64,000 nt of DNA from Streptomyces aureocirculatus (lineage in GTDB: Bacteria; Actinomycetota; Actinomycetes; Streptomycetales; Streptomycetaceae): the NCBI RefSeq assembly GCF_000720475.1, contig NZ_JOAP01000006.1, positions 1 through 64,000 of the forward strand, written 5' to 3'. Of this stretch, positions 24,031-32,490 are shown in pieces. Positions within the stretch are counted from its first letter, which is position 1, and each line of letters begins with the position of its first letter. Position numbers and translations under genes: made by a program. The notes below the pieces were generated by a model. The model was not told where the DNA came from and made no database searches. It saw nothing but the letters and a program-made list of their open reading frames with translations.

Positions 24031-25209
24031 GTGTCGCTGCCACCCCTGGTCGAGCCAGCATCTGAGCTCACCGTCGACGAGGTCCGCAGGTACTCCCGCC
24101 ACCTGATCATCCCGGACGTCGGGATGGACGGGCAGAAGCGGCTGAAGAACGCCAAGGTGCTCTGTGTCGGCGCCGGCGGCCTGGGGTCGCCGGCGCTGAT
24201 GTACCTCGCGGCGGCGGGCGTAGGCACCCTCGGCATCGTGGAGTTCGACGAGGTCGACGAGTCGAATCTGCAGCGCCAGATCATCCACAGCCAGGCCGAC
24301 ATCGGCCGTTCCAAGGCCGAGTCCGCCAAGGACTCGGTCCTCGGCATCAACCCGTACGTGAACGTGGTCCTTCACCAGGAGCGGCTCGAGGCCGACAATG
24401 TGATGGACATCTTCAGCCAGTACGACCTGATCGTCGACGGCACGGACAACTTCGCCACGCGTTACCTGGTCAACGACGCGTGCGTGCTGCTCAACAAGCC
24501 CTACGTATGGGGCTCCATCTACCGCTTCGACGGCCAGGCCTCGGTGTTCTGGTCCGAGCACGGGCCGTGCTACCGCTGCCTGTACCCGGAGCCCCCGCCG
24601 CCCGGCATGGTGCCGTCCTGCGCCGAGGGCGGCGTGCTCGGCGTGCTGTGCGCGTCCATCGGCTCCATCCAGGTCAACGAGGCCATCAAGCTCCTCGCGG
24701 GCATCGGCGAGCCGCTCGTCGGCCGCCTGATGATCTACGACGCCCTGGAGATGCAGTACCGCCAGGTCAAGGTCCGCAAGGACCCGGACTGCGCGGTCTG
24801 CGGCGAGAACCCCACCGTCACCGAGCTCATCGACTACGAGGCCTTCTGCGGCGTCGTCTCCGAAGAGGCCCAGGAGGCGGCGGCCGGTTCGACGATCACT
24901 CCCAAGCAGCTCAAGGAGTGGATCGACGCCGACGAGAAGATCGAGATCATCGACGTCCGCGAGCAGAACGAGTACGAGATCGTCTCCATTCCGGGCGCCA
25001 GGCTGATCCCGAAGAACGAGTTCCTCATGGGCACCGCCCTGGAGTCGCTTCCGCAGGACAAGAAGATCGTCTTGCACTGCAAGACGGGTGTCCGCAGTGC
25101 GGAGGTCCTCGCCGTGCTCAAGTCCGCGGGCTTCGCGGACGCCGTGCACGTCGGCGGCGGTGTGATCGGCTGGGTCCACCAGATCGAGCCGGAGAAGCCG
25201 GTCTACTAG
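24031..25209 (+). CDS. moeZ: MoeZ adenylyltransferase/sulfurtransferase
   Basis: The 392-residue protein joins an E1-like MoeB/ThiF adenylation domain to a C-terminal rhodanese domain. The first has VLCVGAGGLGSPALMYLAAA near residue 45, the ATP-site arginine region, and zinc-binding CYRCLYPEPP and DCAVCGENP cysteine pairs. The rhodanese active-site loop is HCKTGVRSAEVL with the persulfide cysteine near residue 350. It activates C-terminal Gly-Gly carrier proteins (MoaD, ThiS-like, CysO and antibiotic-pathway carriers) and transfers sulfur to them. GGAG precedes the GTG. A SigR-type promoter fits a role in thiol metabolism under oxidative stress. Confidence 0.95.
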   Translation: MSLPPLVEPASELTVDEVRRYSRHLIIPDVGMDGQKRLKNAKVLCVGAGGLGSPALMYLAAAGVGTLGIVEFDEVDESNLQRQIIHSQADIGRSKAESAKDSVLGINPYVNVVLHQERLEADNVMDIFSQYDLIVDGTDNFATRYLVNDACVLLNKPYVWGSIYRFDGQASVFWSEHGPCYRCLYPEPPPPGMVPSCAEGGVLGVLCASIGSIQVNEAIKLLAGIGEPLVGRLMIYDALEMQYRQVKVRKDPDCAVCGENPTVTELIDYEAFCGVVSEEAQEAAAGSTITPKQLKEWIDADEKIEIIDVREQNEYEIVSIPGARLIPKNEFLMGTALESLPQDKKIVLHCKTGVRSAEVLAVLKSAGFADAVHVGGGVIGWVHQIEPEKPVY

Positions 25210-25229
25210 AGAGAAGCCGGTCTACTAGA
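25192..25229 (+). repeat. Perfect 19-bp tandem duplication across the moeZ stop
   Basis: GAGAAGCCGGTCTACTAGA occurs at 25192-25210 and again at 25211-25229. The unit covers the last codons and the TAG stop, so the second copy is untranslated. Confidence 0.85.
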
Positions 25230-25284
25230 AGGCGGCTCCGCCTCTTCTTCACGCGGCCTCCCCGCAAAGCTTGAGGCTTCCCCG

Positions 25285-25314
25285 GGCCCCGCTCACCTTC
25301 CGGTGGGCGGGGCC
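25285..25314. terminator. Bidirectional terminator between moeZ and S33 peptidase
   Basis: A 13-bp stem (25285-25297 with 25302-25314, one G-U pair) with loop TTCC separates the two converging genes. Confidence 0.7.
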
Positions 25315-25365
25315 TTCGGCTGCCCGGGGCCGGTCCGCGGCCAACCTTCCCGGCAGGGCCGGTGC

Positions 25366-26934
25366 TCAGGACTCGCAGACCTTGTTGTCCTGGGGGACCT
25401 TGCCGTCCAGGAGGTAGCCGTTCACCGCGTCGTCGACGCACGTGCTGCCGTTGCCGTACGCCCCGTGGCCCTCGCCCTTCCAGGTCAGGTGCACGCCGAC
25501 GCCCTTGCCCAGCTCGTCCGCCATCTTGCGCGCGCCCTCGTAGGGCGTGGCCGGGTCGCCGGTGTTGCCGACGACGAGGACCGGGGCGGCGCCGGGGGCG
25601 CTCACCTCCGGGGTGTCGTTGAGCCCTTCGACCGGCCAGTCGTGGCACCAGCCCGCCGTGTCCCAGCCCATGAACGCGCCGAACACCGGCGATATCTCAC
25701 GGAACCGGTCAAGCCCTGCCTTGGCCTGCGCGGGCGTCGGCCGCTCCTTGGCGTCGCGGCAGGCGATGGCGCGCTGCGAGTGGCTCTGGGTGCTGTAACG
25801 CCCGGAAGCGTCCCGTTCGTTGTACGCGTCGGCCAGTTCGAGCAGGGCAGTGCCGTCGCCCTTCTCGGCCTCCTCCAGGGCGTTGGTCAGGGCGGGCCAG
25901 GTCTGCTTGCTGTACAGCGTGACCGTTATGCCGGTCGTCGCCAGGGACTCGCTGAGCTTCCGCCCGGGGGTGTCCGTACGCAGCGGCTCGGCGTCGATGC
26001 GGCGCAGCAGGTCGACGATCTTCTTCGAGCCTGCCCTCGGTTCCTGGCCGTTGGCCTTCAGGTAGTTCTCCAGGGCGCGCTGGAAGCCCCTGGCCTGGTT
26101 CTCGGCGTGGCCCACGGCGCCCGATGTCGGGTCCACCACGGCGTCGAGCGTGAGACGGCCGACCTTCTTGGGGAACAAGTGGGCGTACGTCCCCCCGAGT
26201 TCGGTGCCGTACGAGATGCCGAAGTAGTGCAGCTTGCTGTCGCCGAGCACCTGGCGCAGCACGTCCATGTCGCGGGCGGCCTCGGCCGTCGAGATGTGCG
26301 GGAGCAGCTTCTTCGCGGTCCGGGCGCAGCCGGCGCCGAAGTCCGTGGCGTCCTTGAGATACGCGCGTTCCTCGGCCGGGGTGTCCGGGGTGGGGTCGGT
26401 GTTCTCCGCCGCCTGGGTCTGCTTGTCGCTGCGGCAGCGCACGCCCTCGCTGGCCGCGACCCCGCGCGGGTCGAAGCTCACCAGGTCGTAGCGCTCGCGC
26501 AGCTTGGTGTACTGGTCGCCGAAGGACGGCAGCATGGAGACGCCGGAGCCGCCGGGGCCGCCGAAGTTGAACAGGAGCGAACCGATGCGGTCGCCCTTGC
26601 CGGTGGACCTGGCACGGATCAGCGCGATGCCGATCGTCTCGCCGTCGGGCTTCGCGTAGTCGAGCGGGACCTTGAGCGTCGTGCACTGCCACTCGTCGCC
26701 CGGCGCCGCGTCGCCGCCCGAGGCCTTGCAGCGCCCCCAGTCGAGCTTCTGCGACGTGAGGGAGGCGGGCAGGGTGGACGAGGGGTCGGGCCGCGGCGCC
26801 GGATCGGCCCCCGAGGGCCCGGGCCGCTTCGCGTCGTCCTTGTCGTCGTCCGACGAGCCCCCGCATCCGACGGCGAGCCCGGCCACCAGGACCCCAGCGG
26901 CGGCCAGAGCGGCTGACCGTACGAAACGCGGCAT
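25366..26934 (-). CDS. Secreted S33 tripeptidyl-aminopeptidase-type lipoprotein
   Basis: This 522-residue alpha/beta hydrolase has a lipoprotein signal ending LAVGCGG (cysteine near residue 24). It holds FNFGGPGGSGVSML for the oxyanion region, YFGISYGTELGG for the nucleophile serine, VVGNTGDPATPYEGA for the aspartate and EGHGAYG for the histidine. It resembles the mycelium-associated SlpD/SlpE proteases of S. lividans and secreted tripeptidyl aminopeptidases. It would trim short peptides outside the membrane, supplying substrates for peptide transporters. It is the downstream member of a tandem pair with the gene at 27078-28628; many DNA blocks are nearly identical between the two. Confidence 0.9.
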   Translation of the reverse strand: MPRFVRSAALAAAGVLVAGLAVGCGGSSDDDKDDAKRPGPSGADPAPRPDPSSTLPASLTSQKLDWGRCKASGGDAAPGDEWQCTTLKVPLDYAKPDGETIGIALIRARSTGKGDRIGSLLFNFGGPGGSGVSMLPSFGDQYTKLRERYDLVSFDPRGVAASEGVRCRSDKQTQAAENTDPTPDTPAEERAYLKDATDFGAGCARTAKKLLPHISTAEAARDMDVLRQVLGDSKLHYFGISYGTELGGTYAHLFPKKVGRLTLDAVVDPTSGAVGHAENQARGFQRALENYLKANGQEPRAGSKKIVDLLRRIDAEPLRTDTPGRKLSESLATTGITVTLYSKQTWPALTNALEEAEKGDGTALLELADAYNERDASGRYSTQSHSQRAIACRDAKERPTPAQAKAGLDRFREISPVFGAFMGWDTAGWCHDWPVEGLNDTPEVSAPGAAPVLVVGNTGDPATPYEGARKMADELGKGVGVHLTWKGEGHGAYGNGSTCVDDAVNGYLLDGKVPQDNKVCES

Positions 26935-26994
26935 GACGCTTCCCCCCTCGCAAGACAGTCAGCCCATAGTAGGCACGGCCACTGACAACGGTTC

Positions 26995-27070
26995 GGGCGG
27001 GCGGAGCGCGTACGCTGCGCGGGCGAAGTGCGTACGCAAGGGCGGGCGGAGTGCGTACGCTGCGCGGGCG
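26995..27070. repeat. 45-bp period direct repeat between S33 paralogues
   Basis: Two copies of a 31-bp unit (26995-27025 and 27040-27070; one mismatch) with core GCGTACGCTGCGCGGGCG fill the 143-bp gap between the paired peptidase genes. Confidence 0.75.
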
Positions 27071-27077
27071 GAGCGGC

Positions 27078-28628
27078 TCAGGCGCAGACGGTGCCCCTCT
27101 TCGGCACCGTGCCCTCCAGCAGATAGCCGTCCACGGCTCCGCGTACGCACGTGTTCTTGCTGTCGTACGCCCCGTGCCCCTGGCCCTTGTACGTCAGCTC
27201 GACGCCGACGCCCTCGCCGAGGGAGTCGGCCATCTTGCGCGCGCCCTCGTAGGGCGTGGCCGGGTCGCCGGTGTTGCCGATGACGAGGACGGGCGCCGAC
27301 CCGGGGGCCCGCACGTCGGGGCGGTCGGCGGCGCCTTCGACGGGCCAGTCGGTGCAGTTGACCATGCCCCACGCGAGGTAGTCGCCGAAGAGCGGGGAGG
27401 CCTCGCGGAACTCGGGCAGCTTCGCCTCGACATCGCCGGGCGTGTAACGGGGTCTGTCGTCGGCGCAGTTGATGGCGACGTTGGCGGCCTGGATGTTGCT
27501 GTACTCGCCGTCCTCGTTGCGTCCGTTCATCGAGTCGGAAAGGACCATGAGGATCTTGCCGTCGCCGTCGTAGGCGTCCTCCAGGCCCTGGGCCAGATAG
27601 GGCCAGAAGTCCTGGGAGTACAGGGCCTGGGCGATGCCGTTCGTCGCCGCCGTCTGGGTCAGCTCGCGCGGCGGCAGACCGGGTAGCGGCTTTCTGTCGA
27701 GGTCCTTCAGGAGGCCCGCGATACGGTTCTTCACGTCCTGTTCGCTGTCGCCGACGGGGCAGTCCTCCTCCTTCGAAGCGCAGTCCTTCGCGAAGTTGTC
27801 GAGCGCCCGCTGAAACCCTCTCGCCTGTCCGAGCGAGCCCTGCTCCGGTGTCTGTGTCGGGTCGACGACGGCGTCGAAGACCGCGCGGCCCACCTTCTTG
27901 GGGAACAAGTGGGCATACACGCCACCCAGTTCGGTGCCGTACGAGATGCCGAAGTAGTGCAGCTTGTCGTCGCCGAGCACCTGCCGCATCAGGTCCATGT
28001 CGCGGGCCGCGTCGGTGGTGCGCACATGAGGGAGCACCTTCTTGGAGTTCTTCTCGCACGCCTCGTTGAACTTCTTGACGTTGTCGATGAGCTTCGTCCG
28101 CTCGGCGCCGTCGTCGGGCGTGGCGTCCTGCTGGTAGTACGCGTCGAGTTCCTCGTCGTCCTCGCACTCCACGGCCTCGCTGCGGCCCACCCCGCGCGGA
28201 TCGAAGCTCACCAGGTCGTAGCGGGTGCGAAGCTTCGCGTAGTCCGAGCCGAACGCGGGCAGCGAGGTCACGCCGGAGCCGCCGGGGCCGCCGAAGTTGA
28301 AGACGAGCGAGCCGATGCGCCTGTCCTTGTCGCTCGCCCGGGCGCGGATCAGCGCGATGTCCAGGGTGTCGCCCTTGGGCTCGTCCCAGTCGCGCGGTGC
28401 CTTCATGGTGGCGCACTGCCACTCGGCGCCGCCGGGCAGCGGAGACGGGGCGTCGCCGCCGCCCTCCGCCGCGGACGGCGCCGGACAGTCCTGCCAGCGG
28501 AGCTTCTGGTCCGCCGACGCCTTGTCCGCGCCCCCGTCGGAGCCGGAGTCTCCGCAGGCCGTGAGCGCGGCGGTCAGCAGGGCGGCGGTGGCGGCCAGGG
28601 CCTTGGCGCGCGGCGGGAGCATGGGCAT
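27078..28628 (-). CDS. Secreted S33 tripeptidyl-aminopeptidase-type lipoprotein (paralogue)
   Basis: The 516-residue protein is a paralogue of the adjoining gene, with lipobox LTACG near residue 25. It has FNFGGPGGSGVTSL, YFGISYGTELGGVY, VIGNTGDPATPYEGA and QGHGAYD in the same order. The mature N terminus is Ser/Asp/Gly-rich, followed by WQDCP. Paired cysteines near the middle (CASKEEDC) and end (TVCA) suggest disulfides in the secreted enzyme. The duplication and shared orientation mean the two genes may be co-transcribed. Different acidic surface loops suggest different peptide preference. Confidence 0.9.
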   Translation of the reverse strand: MPMLPPRAKALAATAALLTAALTACGDSGSDGGADKASADQKLRWQDCPAPSAAEGGGDAPSPLPGGAEWQCATMKAPRDWDEPKGDTLDIALIRARASDKDRRIGSLVFNFGGPGGSGVTSLPAFGSDYAKLRTRYDLVSFDPRGVGRSEAVECEDDEELDAYYQQDATPDDGAERTKLIDNVKKFNEACEKNSKKVLPHVRTTDAARDMDLMRQVLGDDKLHYFGISYGTELGGVYAHLFPKKVGRAVFDAVVDPTQTPEQGSLGQARGFQRALDNFAKDCASKEEDCPVGDSEQDVKNRIAGLLKDLDRKPLPGLPPRELTQTAATNGIAQALYSQDFWPYLAQGLEDAYDGDGKILMVLSDSMNGRNEDGEYSNIQAANVAINCADDRPRYTPGDVEAKLPEFREASPLFGDYLAWGMVNCTDWPVEGAADRPDVRAPGSAPVLVIGNTGDPATPYEGARKMADSLGEGVGVELTYKGQGHGAYDSKNTCVRGAVDGYLLEGTVPKRGTVCA

Positions 28629-28663
28629 GGCTCCATCCTGCGGCGGGGGCCGTCAGGGCGCTC

Positions 28664-31645
28664 CTACAACAGCCCCTTACGGGTGAGGTGGTTGAAGAAC
28701 AGCCAGCCGGGGAGCACCGGCAGCCACAACGTGAGGAGCCGGTACAGGAGCACCGCGGGCGCCGCCACGTCCTTCGGCACGCCCACCGCGATCAGGCCGA
28801 GCGTCAGCGTCGCCTCCACCGCGCCGACACCGCCCGGTGTGGGTGCGGCCGAGCCGAGCGCGTTGCCCGCGAGGAAGACCACGGCGACGCTGGCCAGGCT
28901 CAGCGTGCCCATCTCCTCGCTCGCGAAGGCCCGCACCGAGGCGTCGAGGCACAGCACGAACAGGAACGTCAGGAGCAGCATGCCGCCGATGCCGGTGAGC
29001 AGCTTCTGCGGCCGCTGGAGGACGTCGAGCATGCGCGGCACGACACCGGCGAACAGCGACCGCACGCGCGTGGCCACGAATTTCCGCAGGAACGGGATGG
29101 CGGTCACCACCAGGACGAGGACCGCGACAGTGAGGAGGCCCGCGATGACCGTCCTCGACGGCGTCAGGGTCGGCGTCTTCTGCGTACCCGTGACGTAACC
29201 GAACACCAGAAGGAGCAGGATGTGCGAACCGAGGCCGAAGAGCTGGGAGGCGCCGACGCTCGCCACCGCGAGCCCGGAGCGCACGCCGGAGCGCTGGAGG
29301 AAGCGGGTGTTCAGCGCGACACCGCCCACCGCCGCCGGTGCCACGATCTTCACGAACGACCCGGCGACCTGTGCGGACACGGCCCGCAGGAACGGCACCC
29401 GCTCCGGTACGAAGCCGAGCAGGCTCATGGCGGCCGCGAAGTAGCTCAGCGCCGAGAACGCCACGGCCGCGGCGACCCAGCCCCACTCGGCCTCTCCGAA
29501 GATGGTGCCGAACTCGACGTGCGTCAGTTGGGACAGCAGGAAGTAGGCACCGAAGGCACCGGCGATGAAGCTGATCAGGGTGCGCGGCCTGATCCGCTCG
29601 AGCTGTGCCGGTTCCACGGGTGCCGTGGGCCGGATCAGGAGCACCTGGTGGCGGATCTGTGTGAGCAGATCCTCCTCACGCGCCTGTTCGAGCGCTTCGT
29701 CCATGGCCTGCTTCTCGGCCTGCTTCTCCGCCCGGTCGGCCTTGCGTGCGGCGGCGACCACGGCCGCCTCTTCGGAGGCACCGTCGGTCTCCGCCTCCGC
29801 CTCCGCGCGCGCGAGTTTCGCGCTCCGGGAGGCCTCCAGGACCGCCTCGCGCTCCCGCTCGGCGCGCTCACGGGCCAGCCTGCGCAGCGTGCCGCGCGTG
29901 GAGCGGGTCAGGGCGATCGGCTGGAGCATCGGCATACAGTCCGCGACGGCGTCGGGGCCGAGGACGTCCACCGCGGTGGCGACGGCCCGCTCGGCGCCGA
30001 CACGCAGGCCGAACGCCGTCAGGAGCTGGGCGATGTCCATGCGCAGGACGAGGTCGCCGGCCGCGATCTCACCGCCGCGCAGGTCGGTCAGGATGACCGT
30101 GCCGGAACGATCCACCAGGATCGCGTCGCCGGCGAGCCTGCGGTGTGCGATGCGCCGCGACTGGAGGGCCCTGACCTGTCGCCAGGTGTCGCGAAGCAGA
30201 TCGTCGGTGAGCGCGGTGTCCGGCAGCGAGTCCAGGGAGCGGCCGCCCGTGTGCTCGTAGACGAGGATCACGGCGTCCGGGCCGAGCTCGGAGGTGGCGA
30301 TCAGCTTCGGGGCGTTCGCCCCCGCGGCGATCGCCGCGTACGCGAGCAGGGCCTCCTGTTCGAGGGCCTGGCGCAGCGACTGGAGGCTGCGGCGCTGGGT
30401 GATGCCGCGCAGCGTGAGCCTGCGCCACACGCGGTAGAAGAACCCCTGCGCCTGCTGCTCACGGTCGATGACCGTGACGTCGAGGGGTGGTCCCTCCTCC
30501 AGCGTCACGAAGTACCGCCGGCCGCGGTCGGTGCTCTGGTCGGACGACTCACCGGTGTCCTCGCGGGCCGCGCTCACCGGCCGGAAGCCGACGTGCCGCA
30601 GGCCCGCGAGCAGCGTCTGGCCGGTGGGCTGCACATTCGGCGAGCCCACGGCGTACAGCGTGCCGTAGGCCACGGACCAGCCGATGAGGACCGTCAGAAT
30701 GATCGAGAACGGTGTGGTGTTGCCCGAGACCAGCATGGTGAAGGCTTCGAGCAGCAGCACCACGAGCAGGACGACGCGCCAGCGCGGCCTGCGGGACATG
30801 CCCACCGCGGTCATGTACGCGATGACCGGCGCGAGATAGCCGTGCACCGGGTCGGTGAGCGAGTGGACGTCGCCCGGCGACGGCTGGGTGAGCGCGTCCT
30901 GGATGGACCCGGGCGCGGCCTTGGCGACCCATAGGTCGGTGGCCAGTGTCACGCCGTGCGCGAGGACGGCCGCGAGCACGCCGTCGGCGATGCGCAGGCC
31001 GTCCCGTTTGATCAGGCGCTCGATGGCGAACGCCACCGGGACGAGCAGCACACCGATGCTCGCGGTGAGTCCCGCCAGTTTCATCAGCAGGTCCGGGGGC
31101 TCGCCCGTGCCCGCGTTGATGTCCTGCTCCAGGCCCGAGGTGGTGCCGTGGGCGAACGCGGAGATCGCCAGCAGCACGGCGATCGCCAGGACGCCGACGA
31201 GCAGCCGCATGAGGTCGGAGGGGCGGTGCACGCGCGCGGGGAGGAGGGGTTCGTCGCCCTCCACGCGTTCGGAGTGCGCTTCCTCTTCTTCGTCACCGCA
31301 GGGGGAGAGGGGGTCACCGCAGGGGGTGGGGGTGGCTTCGCCGGGGGCGGTGGCAGTGGCGGTGGCGGTGGCAGTGGCAGTGGCAGTGGCGGTGGGATCG
31401 GCGTCGGGTTCGGTGTGAGCTGTGTCCGGCTCCGACTCCGGCTCCGGGTCCGACTCCGGCTCCGGGTCTGCCTTCGGGGCCGGGTCCGGCTTCGGGTCCG
31501 GGTCCGCGGGGGACCCGACTGGCTCCGGCTGTTCTCCGGTGGTCTCCGACTGCTGCTGCCGGTCGTCGTCCGGCTTCAGCGGGGGCTCACCGGTGCCGGG
31601 GCGCGCCGGGTCCGCAGGGGTGCCTGCCGTCTTGTCGGAATGCAC
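28664..31645 (-). CDS. Kinase-like domain fused to LPG-synthase-type membrane domain
   Basis: The roughly 990-residue protein has four parts. There is a disordered acidic N terminus with a (TA)n run, then about seven membrane helices (residues 150-350). A soluble kinase-like domain (about 370-610) holds IAHRRLAGDAILVD and ILTDLRGGE in place of the usual catalytic HxDxxxxN and DFG. After a coiled-coil, lysine/glutamate-rich linker comes a C-terminal LPG_synthase_TM/UPF0104 domain with AAPTPGGVGAVEATLTLGL. The altered catalytic motifs suggest a pseudokinase. It has no aminoacyl-transferase domain, so it is not a complete MprF. A flippase or lipid-handling role is possible. GTG at 31645 has GGAG 9 nt upstream; GTG at 31684 is the alternative. 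Confidence 0.8.
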   Translation of the reverse strand: MHSDKTAGTPADPARPGTGEPPLKPDDDRQQQSETTGEQPEPVGSPADPDPKPDPAPKADPEPESDPEPESEPDTAHTEPDADPTATATATATATATATAPGEATPTPCGDPLSPCGDEEEEAHSERVEGDEPLLPARVHRPSDLMRLLVGVLAIAVLLAISAFAHGTTSGLEQDINAGTGEPPDLLMKLAGLTASIGVLLVPVAFAIERLIKRDGLRIADGVLAAVLAHGVTLATDLWVAKAAPGSIQDALTQPSPGDVHSLTDPVHGYLAPVIAYMTAVGMSRRPRWRVVLLVVLLLEAFTMLVSGNTTPFSIILTVLIGWSVAYGTLYAVGSPNVQPTGQTLLAGLRHVGFRPVSAAREDTGESSDQSTDRGRRYFVTLEEGPPLDVTVIDREQQAQGFFYRVWRRLTLRGITQRRSLQSLRQALEQEALLAYAAIAAGANAPKLIATSELGPDAVILVYEHTGGRSLDSLPDTALTDDLLRDTWRQVRALQSRRIAHRRLAGDAILVDRSGTVILTDLRGGEIAAGDLVLRMDIAQLLTAFGLRVGAERAVATAVDVLGPDAVADCMPMLQPIALTRSTRGTLRRLARERAEREREAVLEASRSAKLARAEAEAETDGASEEAAVVAAARKADRAEKQAEKQAMDEALEQAREEDLLTQIRHQVLLIRPTAPVEPAQLERIRPRTLISFIAGAFGAYFLLSQLTHVEFGTIFGEAEWGWVAAAVAFSALSYFAAAMSLLGFVPERVPFLRAVSAQVAGSFVKIVAPAAVGGVALNTRFLQRSGVRSGLAVASVGASQLFGLGSHILLLLVFGYVTGTQKTPTLTPSRTVIAGLLTVAVLVLVVTAIPFLRKFVATRVRSLFAGVVPRMLDVLQRPQKLLTGIGGMLLLTFLFVLCLDASVRAFASEEMGTLSLASVAVVFLAGNALGSAAPTPGGVGAVEATLTLGLIAVGVPKDVAAPAVLLYRLLTLWLPVLPGWLFFNHLTRKGLL
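31343..31395. repeat. 6-bp GGCAGT/GGCGGT microsatellite
   Basis: About eight hexamers of the type GGCAGT or GGCGGT encode the (AT)n stretch in the disordered N terminus of the membrane protein. A coding microsatellite of this type is likely to vary in length. Confidence 0.75.
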
Positions 31646-31857
31646 GCCCTGCTGCTCCGTAGCTTCTTCTTGATCTCGTATCACCAGTCACCGCCCGCAC
31701 GATGGTGGCATGCCCCGCTGACAACGGGGGGCATCAGGGGGCGTTCCGGGGGCGCGATACGGTCACGATTTGCCGCTTCGTCCCGTGTCGTCCACCCTGT
31801 CGCACCCTCCGCCGCGAGGCGGCCGCGGTGTCGGTGCCATGCGGCAGGATGGTCAGG

Positions 31858-32322
31858 ATGAGCGAGGAGAGCCGGCCGGCGCCGGAGCTGCCGGAGTACG
31901 CGGAACGGGTCCTGGACGTGGCGGAGCGAATCCCTCCGGGGCGGGTGATGACCTACGGAGACGTCGCCGAGTGGCTGGAGGAGGGCGGTCCCCGTCAGGT
32001 CGGCCGGGTGATGGCCCTCTACGGAAGCGCGGTGCCGTGGTGGCGAGTGGTCAGGTCGGACGGCGTGCTGCTGCCGGGGCACGAACTGCGGGCCCTCGCG
32101 GAGTACCGCGCGGAGAGCACCCCGCTGCGGGAGGCGCACCGTACGGCCGGGGGGAGCCTGCCGCGCCTCGACATGCGCAGAGCGCGCTGGGACGGCGCTG
32201 CGACAGACGTGAACGGCGCGGCAGATGTAAACGGTGCGACAGGTGTGAGCGGTGCGCCACATGCGGGCGCCGCGACAGATGGGGGCACCGCGACGGGCGT
32301 GGCTCCGGAGGCTCACGGCTGA
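31858..32322 (+). CDS. Alkyltransferase-like (ATL) DNA-binding protein
   Basis: The 154-residue protein has the DNA-binding domain of O6-alkylguanine-DNA alkyltransferases: RVLDVAERIPPGRVMTYGDV then RQVGRVMALYG. The active-site PCHRV is replaced by PWWRVV, with Trp in place of the alkyl-accepting cysteine. Such ATL proteins bind O6-alkylguanine and hand it to nucleotide excision repair instead of repairing it themselves. The last 50 residues are a low-complexity DVNGAA/TGVSGA tail from 15-bp repeats. An in-frame ATG at 31849 is an alternative start. It lies just upstream of the helicase-nuclease genes, as in mycobacteria (Rv3204). Confidence 0.85.
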   Translation: MSEESRPAPELPEYAERVLDVAERIPPGRVMTYGDVAEWLEEGGPRQVGRVMALYGSAVPWWRVVRSDGVLLPGHELRALAEYRAESTPLREAHRTAGGSLPRLDMRRARWDGAATDVNGAADVNGATGVSGAPHAGAATDGGTATGVAPEAHG

Positions 32323-32490
32323 CAGCTTCCGCCATACGGCGTCCCGGAGGCGGCCAGGTGGCCCGTCCGGGGGAAGCCGCCCGTCCCACGCGCCCGCTGG
32401 CGTAGCGTCGACCACACGCATGCACTCTCACTCCGCGGCTGTCACGCAGCCGCACCTCGACCAGTACACCCACCAGGACCGGCGATCCAC

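Noticed and set aside
23023..25179. 718-codon minus-strand open frame across epimerase, hydrolase and moeZ
   Set aside because: Three well-supported plus-strand genes occupy it, and the translation shows no family features.
31702..31724. PafBC-type promoter for the kinase/LPG-synthase gene (minus strand TTGTCAGCG-N8-CACCAT)
   Set aside because: Both halves have a mismatch to TTGTCRGTG-N8-TANNNT, so it was not called.
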